Origin: Streptomyces flaveus
Lineage (GTDB): Bacteria; Actinomycetota; Actinomycetes; Streptomycetales; Streptomycetaceae
Assembly (NCBI RefSeq): GCF_014647675.1
Contig: NZ_BMPQ01000013.1
Span: 169,109-215,144, forward strand
Direction of reading: 5' to 3'
DNA: 46,036 bases
Positions 40,771 to 46,036 of this stretch are shown one piece after another. Under the pieces are notes generated by a model. It ran no database searches, had not been told where the DNA came from, and was given only the letters and a program-made list of their open reading frames with translations. The position numbers and the translations under genes are program-made. Position 1 is the stretch's first letter, and each line of letters begins with the position of its first letter.

Positions 40771-40789
40771 TAAGGTTAGCCTTACCTTG
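40771..40789. promoter_or_regulatory. Shared iron box between monooxygenase and formyltransferase
   Basis: TAAGGTTAGCCTTACCTTG lies 38 bases from the monooxygenase start and 30 from the formyltransferase start. One dyad can therefore control both divergent genes. Confidence 0.8.
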
Positions 40790-40818
40790 CAATGGTGTGT
40801 TCTAGGAGAGGATCGAGT

Positions 40819-41766
40819 ATGCGGGTCGTCATGTTCGGCTATCAGACCTGGGGGCACCGCACGCTCCAGGCTCTGCTGGAGTCCGACCACGAGGTGGTCC
40901 TGGCCGTGACCCACCCCAAGAGCGACCACGTATACGAGAAGATCTGGGACGACTCGGTGGCCGATCTCGCCGAGAAGCACGGCATCCCGGTGCTGCTGCG
41001 CAACCGCCCCGACGACCCCGAACTCCTCACCGCGCTACGCGAAGCGGAACCGGACCTGATCGTCGCCAACAACTGGCGGACCGTGCTGCCCCCCGAGGTC
41101 TTCGACCTCCCGCCGCACGGCACGCTCAACATCCACGACTCGCTGCTGCCGGCGTACGCGGGCTTCTCCCCGCTGATCTGGGCGCTGATCAACGGCGAGC
41201 GGGCAGTCGGCGTCACGGCGCACCGGATGAACGCCGAACTCGACGCGGGCGACATCCTGTTGCAGCGAGCCGTACCGGTGGGCGCCACCGACACGGTCAC
41301 CGATCTGTTCCACCGCACCGTCGACCTGATCACGCCGGTCGTGACGGAGTCGCTCGACCTGATCGCCTCGGGACGCGCGCAGTGGATCCCGCAGGACCGC
41401 AGCCGGGCCAGCTTCTTCCACAAGCGGTCGCTCGAGGACAGCCGGATCGACTGGACCTGGCCGGCCGAGGACCTGGAGCGCCTGGTACGCGCCCAGTGCG
41501 ACCCGTACCCCAACGCCTTCACCTACCACCGCGGTCAGCGCCTGCGCATCGTCGAGGCAGCGGTGTCGGAAGCCCGTTACGGCGGCACTCCCGGCCGCAT
41601 CTTCATCCGCGAGGGCGACGGCGTGGTCATCGTCGCCGGCGCGGAGGCCAGGAACGGACAGCTGCGCGGCCTCTGCGTGAAGCGCGTCCGCACCGAGGAC
41701 GGCACGGAGCACGCGGCGGCGGAGTACTTCCGCACGATGGGGGGCTATCTCACGGCGCGTCCGTGA
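40819..41766 (+). CDS. N5-hydroxyornithine formyltransferase (Fmt-like)
   Basis: The 315-residue protein resembles methionyl-tRNA formyltransferase and its siderophore relatives such as CchA. The N-terminal hydrolase/transferase domain holds RVVMFGYQTWGHRTLQALL and IVANNWRTVLPPEVF. The catalytic set is Asn104 and His106 in LNIHDSLLPAYAG and Asp142 in ELDAGD. A C-terminal domain begins around RIDWTWPAEDLERLVRAQCDPYPNAF. It should transfer a formyl group from N10-formyl-tetrahydrofolate to hydroxyornithine, giving the formyl-hydroxamate. AGGAGAGG stands seven bases before the ATG at 40819; the frame is open from 40792 but lacks a ribosome site there. Confidence 0.93.
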   Translation: MRVVMFGYQTWGHRTLQALLESDHEVVLAVTHPKSDHVYEKIWDDSVADLAEKHGIPVLLRNRPDDPELLTALREAEPDLIVANNWRTVLPPEVFDLPPHGTLNIHDSLLPAYAGFSPLIWALINGERAVGVTAHRMNAELDAGDILLQRAVPVGATDTVTDLFHRTVDLITPVVTESLDLIASGRAQWIPQDRSRASFFHKRSLEDSRIDWTWPAEDLERLVRAQCDPYPNAFTYHRGQRLRIVEAAVSEARYGGTPGRIFIREGDGVVIVAGAEARNGQLRGLCVKRVRTEDGTEHAAAEYFRTMGGYLTARP

Positions 41767-41816
41767 CCTGACGGACCGGCGGGTTACGCGAACTTGCCGA
41801 AGTCCGGTGCGGTACC

Positions 41817-41854
41817 GCGCCCCTGAGGAGGCCGTAGGCCCTGCTCAGGGGCGC
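41817..41854. terminator. Hairpin after the formyltransferase gene
   Basis: GCGCCCCTGA (41817-41826) pairs with TCAGGGGCGC (41845-41854), with GGCC/GGCC in the loop and GGGG following. It shares design and sequence with 34434-34476 and lies between two converging genes. Confidence 0.65.
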
Positions 41855-41927
41855 GGGGCTGTGTCGATTTGCGGCTCCGCCGCGATGGGGTCCCCCCATG
41901 CATCACGATGGCGCCGGTCGCCGCGCG

Positions 41928-42611
41928 TCACGTCGCGCGAATGCCCTCGCGGTCTTCGAGGGCGCTGATGGCGGTGGCGGTGAGGCTGTGGGTGATGTGG
42001 CCTCGCATCAGCTGGGCGGCTTCGGCGGCGCGGCCGTCCACTATCAGGGAGACAAGCTGGTGGTGTTCCTGTAGGTCCCGGGTGCGGGGTTCGTCACCGG
42101 GCGGGAGTTCGAGGCCGAGGCGCCGGTAGCGATCGGACTTGTCCCACAGGTCGTCCAGGAGACGGATGAGGACGTCGTTGTGCGAGGCCCGGTACACCGC
42201 CTGGTGGAAGGCGCGGTGGGCCGTGAGTGCCTCTTCCCCCCATTGGCGGGTGACGGGGAGGAGCTTGTTGACGGCGGCCTGCATCGTGGCGATGTCGTCG
42301 TCGGTCCGTCGCTGGGCGGCGAGTTCGGCGGCGGTCGGGTCCAGGGACAGGCGGACCTCGAAGAGCTGGCGGGCCTCGGTCGAGTTCATGACGGAGACTC
42401 GGACGTCGCGGTGGGTGTCGACGGTGACGAGTCCCTCGCTGCTGAGGCGGCGGATGGCCTCGCGCAGGGGAGTGATGCTCATGTTGAGGGACTCGGCGAG
42501 GTCGTACTGGGCGAGCCGTGACCCGGCAGGAAGAGTGCCGAAGAGGATCCGATCGCGGAGTTCCGCGTAGGCGAGGTCGCTCTTGCTGAAGAACAGGTTC
42601 TGTCCTGCCAT
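41928..42611 (-). CDS. GntR-family regulator, FadR subfamily (FCD domain)
   Basis: The 227-residue repressor-like protein starts AGQNLFFSKSDLAYAELRDRILFGTLPAGSRL. It has the GntR winged helix (DLAESLNMSITPLREAIRRLSSEGLVTVDTHRDVRV) and then an all-helical FCD ligand domain with FEVRLSLDPTAAELAAQ, AHRAFHQAVYRASHN and the metal-site-like HHQLVSLIVDGRAAEAAQLMRGHI. The ATG at 42611 is chosen because the domain begins there; upstream in-frame codons are not needed. It faces away from the D-tartrate dehydratase-like gene across a short region with a 12-bp palindrome, the usual arrangement for a local sugar-acid or dicarboxylate regulator. Confidence 0.88.
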   Translation of the reverse strand: MAGQNLFFSKSDLAYAELRDRILFGTLPAGSRLAQYDLAESLNMSITPLREAIRRLSSEGLVTVDTHRDVRVSVMNSTEARQLFEVRLSLDPTAAELAAQRRTDDDIATMQAAVNKLLPVTRQWGEEALTAHRAFHQAVYRASHNDVLIRLLDDLWDKSDRYRRLGLELPPGDEPRTRDLQEHHQLVSLIVDGRAAEAAQLMRGHITHSLTATAISALEDREGIRAT

Positions 42612-42691
42612 GGCCCCCTGACCGTTCCTTTCCGGAGGTTCCCCACCCCTTGACATCCCGCATCGGGCCAGCCCAGTCTAACAGCCGTCGC

Positions 42692-42703
42692 ATCTTATAA
42701 GAT
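42692..42703. promoter_or_regulatory. Candidate GntR operator
   Basis: ATCTTATAAGAT is a perfect 12-bp palindrome 18 bases before the dehydratase start and 81 bases from the regulator start. It is strikingly AT-rich in this genome and is a plausible operator controlling both genes. Confidence 0.55.
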
Positions 42704-42720
42704 ATGAGAAAGGTTCCGCA

Positions 42721-43887
42721 GTGAAGATCACCAACGTCTACGAGGGCGTCGTTCCGATCAGCTCCTCGATCCGCAACGCCTGGATCGACTTCAGCTCCAT
42801 GGACTGTTCGATCGTGGCGATCGAGAGCGACGTCATCCGGGACGGCAAGCCCGTGGTGGGCTACGGCTTCAACTCCAACGGCCGCTACAGCGCCGGAGAG
42901 ATCCTGCGCCGCCGGGTCCTGCCCCGCCTCCTCGAGGCCGAGCCCGGCAGCCTGCTCGACGAGCAGGGCGGCCTGGACCACGCCAAGGCGTGGGACGTGA
43001 TGATGAACAACGAGAAGCCCGGCGGGCACGGCGAGCGTTCGGTCGCGGTCGGCGTGGTGGACATGGCCCTGTTCGACCTGGCCTCCAAGATCGAGGGCAA
43101 GCCGCTGTACCGGTATCTGTCCGAGCGCTACGGCGACGGGCAGCCCGACGACTCCGTCTTCGTCTACGCCGCCGGCGGCTACTACGCCCCGGGCAAGACC
43201 CTCACCGACCTTCAGGACGAGATGCGCGGCTTCCTCGACCTGGGCTACGACGTCGTCAAGATGAAGATCGGCGGCGCCGACCTGGCGGAGGACCTGCGCC
43301 GTATCGAGGCCGTCATCGACGTCCTGGACGGCGACGGCTCCCGGCTGGCCGTCGACGTCAACGGCCGCTTCGACCTCAACACGGCCCTGGAGTACGGGCG
43401 GGCCATCGAGCCCTACGGGCTGTTCTGGTACGAGGAGATCGGCGACCCGCTCGACTACCACCTCAACGCCACCGTCGCCGAGCACTACACCGGCTCCATC
43501 GCCACGGGCGAGAACCTCTTCTCCCTCCAGGACGCCCGCAACCTGATCCGCTACGGCGGCCTGCGCCCCGACCGCGACACCATCCAGGTCGACCCCGCGC
43601 TCTCCTACGGTCTGGTGGAGTACCTGCGCATCCAGGACATGCTCCGCCGGCACGGCTGGTCATCGAGGCGCTGCATCCCGCACGGCGGGCACCAGTTCTC
43701 CCTGCACATCGCAGCCGCCCTCAAGCTCGGCGGCAACGAGTCCTACCCGGGCGAGTTCCAGCCCACCGGCGGCTTCGCCGACGACGCCGTCGTCGAGAAG
43801 AGCCGCGTCGGCCTGACCGACACCCCCGGCATCGGCTTCGAGAGCAAGGCCGCCTTCTACGAGGTGCTGCGCGCCCTGCACAGCTGA
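42721..43887 (+). CDS. Enolase-superfamily sugar-acid dehydratase, D-tartrate dehydratase-like
   Basis: The 388-residue protein has the enolase-superfamily capping domain and a barrel. Catalytic candidates are the KMK motif (Lys180, Lys182), metal ligands Asp212 (VDVNGRFD), Glu238/239 (WYEEIGDP) and Glu264 (ATGENLFS), and His321/324 (IPHGGHQFSLH). The N-terminal text RNAWIDFSSMDCSIVAIESDVIRDGKPVVGYGF and the His arrangement recall D-tartrate dehydratase, which makes oxaloacetate. The next gene, a dicarboxylate carrier, fits that role. The GTG at 42721 follows GAGAAAGG. The exact substrate remains an inference; related acid-sugar dehydratases share the fold. Confidence 0.8.
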   Translation: MKITNVYEGVVPISSSIRNAWIDFSSMDCSIVAIESDVIRDGKPVVGYGFNSNGRYSAGEILRRRVLPRLLEAEPGSLLDEQGGLDHAKAWDVMMNNEKPGGHGERSVAVGVVDMALFDLASKIEGKPLYRYLSERYGDGQPDDSVFVYAAGGYYAPGKTLTDLQDEMRGFLDLGYDVVKMKIGGADLAEDLRRIEAVIDVLDGDGSRLAVDVNGRFDLNTALEYGRAIEPYGLFWYEEIGDPLDYHLNATVAEHYTGSIATGENLFSLQDARNLIRYGGLRPDRDTIQVDPALSYGLVEYLRIQDMLRRHGWSSRRCIPHGGHQFSLHIAAALKLGGNESYPGEFQPTGGFADDAVVEKSRVGLTDTPGIGFESKAAFYEVLRALHS

Positions 43888-44028
43888 CCGCCACCCCACC
43901 GCAGACGCGCCCGCGCCCGCCACCGGGCGGGCGCCACACGAGACCGGGGGCGCGCGAGCCGCGTCGCGTCCCCCGCACCCCCCACGGGACAGGGCTACAC
44001 ACGATCGTCGTGCAAGGGAGCACCAACG

Positions 44029-45372
44029 ATGACAAGCACCACCACCGCCGCCGACCGCCCGCAGCGGTCACGGCTGAGCCGTCTCATACGGGAGCTGTGG
44101 TTCCAGGTCGTACTGGCCGCCGTCCTCGGCATCGCCGTCGGCATCCTCGCGCCCGGCCTGGGTGAGGACCTGAAGCCGCTCAACGACTGGTTCATCGCGC
44201 TGGTCAAGATGATCGTGATCCCGGTCGTCTTCTGCGTGGTCACCACCGGCATCGCCTCCATGGACAACCTGCGCAAGGCGGGCCGGATCGGTGTGAAGGC
44301 GATCGGCTACTTCCTGGTGCTGTCCCTGGCGTCCATGCTGATCGGGCTGGTCGTCGCCAACATCTTCCAGCCCGGCTCCGGCCTGCACGTCGACCCCTCG
44401 TCACTGAACGCCGACGACGTGCCCAAGACCGCCACCGAGCACGCCACCTTCACCGGCTTCATCTCCTCCCTCATCCCCGCCTCCCTGCTGGGCGCGATCA
44501 CCGGGGATGCGATCCTGGCCGCGCTGATGGTCTCGATCGTCTTCGGTGTGGCCCTGAACATGGCCGGCGAGGAAGGGGCACCGCTGACCCGCGGCATCAA
44601 GGCGCTGTCGGACGTCGTCTTCCGCATCGTGGGCTGGGTGATGCGGCTCGCGCCCTTGGGCACCTTCGGCGCCCTGGCCACCGTGGTCGCCACCTACGGC
44701 GCCGAGAGCCTCAAACAGCTCGGTTACCTCATCATCCTGTTCACCGCGACGTGCGTCGTCTACGTCCTGGTCGTCCTCGGCGCCATCATGCGGGCCTGCC
44801 GCCTGAGCCTGTTCGGCCTCATCCGCTTCCTCAAGGCCGAACTGCTCGTTGCCCTCAGCACCTGTTCCAGCGAGGCCGTCCTGCCCCAGCTGGTACGCAA
44901 ACTGGAGATCCTCGGCATCGGCCGGCCCGTGGTCGGCATCGTCATCCCCTCCGGGTTCTCCTTCAACCTGGACGGCTCCGCGGTCTACCTCACGATGGCC
45001 TCCCTCTTCCTGGCCCAGGCCATGGGCATCGACCTGTCCTGGCAGCAGCAGCTGATCATGGTCGGCGTCATGATGCTCACCAGCAAGGGCACCGCCGGGA
45101 TTGCGGGCGGCGCGTTCATCGTCCTCGCCAGCACCGTCACCGCGGTCGGCCACATCCCGCTCGCCGCCCTCTCCCTGATCGTCGGCATCGACCGCATCCT
45201 CAACGAGGGCCGCGTCTTCATCAACGTCCTCGGCAACGCCGTCGCCACCATCGTGATCGGCAAGTGGGAGAACGACTTCGACACCGAACAGGCCCGCAAG
45301 GTCCTGCACTCCCGCACCACCACGCCGCCGCAGGCCAAGGTGGACACCACCAAGGCCGGCGCCGACAAGTAG
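44029..45372 (+). CDS. C4-dicarboxylate:cation symporter (DctA type)
   Basis: The 447-residue inner-membrane carrier has the glutamate/dicarboxylate symporter fold. It shows several N-terminal helices (WFQVVLAAVLGIAVGI, FIALVKMIVIPVVFCVVTTGIA), the first re-entrant loop with STCSSEAVLPQLVRKLE, the substrate and cation region NLDGSAVYLTMA, the second loop TSKGTAGIAGGAFIVLAST, and the C-terminal NVLGNAVATIVIGKWE. It would import tartrate, malate or related acids for the enzyme encoded 140 bases upstream. AAGGGAGC precedes the ATG. The 43888-44028 gap holds no gene. Confidence 0.93.
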   Translation: MTSTTTAADRPQRSRLSRLIRELWFQVVLAAVLGIAVGILAPGLGEDLKPLNDWFIALVKMIVIPVVFCVVTTGIASMDNLRKAGRIGVKAIGYFLVLSLASMLIGLVVANIFQPGSGLHVDPSSLNADDVPKTATEHATFTGFISSLIPASLLGAITGDAILAALMVSIVFGVALNMAGEEGAPLTRGIKALSDVVFRIVGWVMRLAPLGTFGALATVVATYGAESLKQLGYLIILFTATCVVYVLVVLGAIMRACRLSLFGLIRFLKAELLVALSTCSSEAVLPQLVRKLEILGIGRPVVGIVIPSGFSFNLDGSAVYLTMASLFLAQAMGIDLSWQQQLIMVGVMMLTSKGTAGIAGGAFIVLASTVTAVGHIPLAALSLIVGIDRILNEGRVFINVLGNAVATIVIGKWENDFDTEQARKVLHSRTTTPPQAKVDTTKAGADK

Positions 45373-45472
45373 CCGTGCCCGTCGAGTGCAGTCACCCCTC
45401 GACGGCATATACGTCACCCACCGGCGGCATCCTCCAGGCCGCCATGCACCAGGACAGTTGAGAACCCGTCCC

Positions 45473-45636
45473 GTGAGCACGCCCAGCGTCTCCTACTCGA
45501 TGACCATCCGGCTCGAAGTCCCGCGGCAGGCAACGCGGTCTTTCAGCTGACGGCCACGACGGAGGCGCTGGGCGGTTCGGTCACCGCCCTCACCGTCGTC
45601 AGCCGACGCCGAGCGTCTCGAACGGTCCTTCCCTGA
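45473..45636 (+). pseudogene. Frameshifted 5' fragment of an NAD-type malic enzyme gene
   Basis: A GTG at 45473 opens STPSVSYSMTIRLEVP, the conserved start of streptomycete malic enzymes as I remember them. The frame then stops at a TGA (45548-45550). In another frame, from 45526, the expected continuation AGNAVFQLTATTEALGGSVTALTVV appears (in two parts around a Gly-Gly turn) and ends at a TGA (45634-45636). The catalytic domains are missing. The fragment lies beside tartrate/dicarboxylate genes, where a malic enzyme would be fitting. The remainder of 45373-45735 holds no other gene. Confidence 0.6.
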
Positions 45637-45662
45637 GACCTCCTCTTCGACGACTCCGGTAA

Positions 45663-45695
45663 TTGACAGGGTACGAACGTACCTCTTAACGTACC
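45663..45695 (+). promoter_or_regulatory. Promoter with overlapping dyad ahead of the CocE-like gene
   Basis: A consensus-like TTGACA (45663-45668) and TAACGT (45687-45692), spaced 18 bases, flank the inverted repeat GGTACGAACGTACC (45670-45683). A further CGTACC half-site (45690-45695) overlaps the -10. This suggests repression of the gene at 45736. Confidence 0.5.
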
Positions 45696-45735
45696 CAAAT
45701 CCAGGACGACGCCGGCAGCTCAACGAGGAGCACCG

Positions 45736-46020
45736 ATGCAGCACCTATACGACATAGATGTCCAGGTTCCGATGCGTGACGGCGTAGCCCTCGCCGCCAA
45801 CGTGTGGCATCCGGCCGAGGGACAGGCTCCGACGCTGCTGGTGCGCATGCCGTACGGCAAGGACGTGATGGGCCTCGGCCAACCAGCCATGCCCGACCTC
45901 CTGGCTCTGGTGGAGGCCGGCTACGCGGTGGTGGTGCAGGACTGCCGGGGCACCCACCGCTCGGAAGGCGAGGGGGCCGTCGGAAATCTACGTGTTGCTT
46001 CCGGGGCTTGGGCTCGTTGA
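45736..46020 (+). pseudogene. CocE/NonD-type hydrolase, 5' part only
   Basis: The frame starts QHLYDIDVQVPMRDGVALAANVWHP and continues with TLLVRMPYGKD and GYAVVVQDCRGTHRSEGEG, the first about 80 residues of the X-Pro dipeptidyl-peptidase (S15)/CocE hydrolase family. These are serine hydrolases acting on esters or amides. After about 45970 the family sequence ends abruptly; the frame runs through VGNLRVASGAWAR to a TGA at 46018-46020. A full member needs about 500 more residues with the nucleophile Ser, Asp and His. The gene is probably cut by an insertion whose other end lies beyond the window. Confidence 0.6.
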
Positions 46021-46036
46021 CGTGGTATGGGGCGTT

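Noticed and set aside
1..46036. CRISPR arrays, tRNA and rRNA genes
   Set aside because: No regularly spaced repeats and no cloverleaf or rRNA-like stretches were seen on reading both strands.

Overview
The window is very GC-rich with strong G/C third-position bias, GTG starts and streptomycete-type genes and insertion sequences, so it most likely comes from Streptomyces or a close relative. All assignments were made by reading the sequence; no database search was run.

Layout. 1-2700: a partial membrane protein, a soluble Ser/Thr kinase and a STAS-like protein. 2790-4150: a membrane-anchored redoxin, a transposase remnant and a HTH-like protein. 4416-6048: an IS5-type element with terminal inverted repeats and TTA flanks. 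Its transposase is broken, and its interior carries a 259-residue protein that reads as two histone folds, H2A-like then H2B-like. 6429-9726: a RibD/DHFR-like reductase, an IS256-family element with a translationally coupled small ORF, and a membrane protein.

9877-41854 is an iron-regulated hydroxamate siderophore locus: a FecCD/FepC-type importer (three genes); a five-module NRPS of about 6270 residues with two embedded N-methyltransferases; an MbtH-like protein; an amidohydrolase; an isochorismatase-fold protein lacking expected catalytic residues; a siderophore-binding lipoprotein; a heterodimeric ABC exporter; an ornithine N5-monooxygenase; and a formyltransferase. Five DmdR/IdeR-type iron boxes (12907, 12969, 34404, 39244, 40771) precede every transcription unit. 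The monooxygenase and formyltransferase would supply hydroxyornithine and formyl-hydroxyornithine. The adenylation pocket codes read: module 1 unassigned, module 2 Ser, module 3 N5-hydroxyornithine (exact code), module 4 Ser, module 5 unassigned. The line ends in an epimerase with no thioesterase. The expected product is a linear or self-cyclised, N-methylated, hydroxyornithine-containing pentapeptide in the general class of coelichelin and scabichelin. Condensation domain 3 lacks its catalytic histidine.

41928-46036 is a C4-dicarboxylate region: a GntR/FCD regulator divergent from a D-tartrate dehydratase-like enzyme and a DctA-type carrier, then a frameshifted malic-enzyme fragment and a CocE-type hydrolase start cut off by unrelated sequence at the window edge.

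The two points most worth following are the histone-doublet gene carried inside an IS5-type cassette, and the unusual NRPS (dead-looking C3, no release domain) with two unexplained hydrolase-fold genes beside it.
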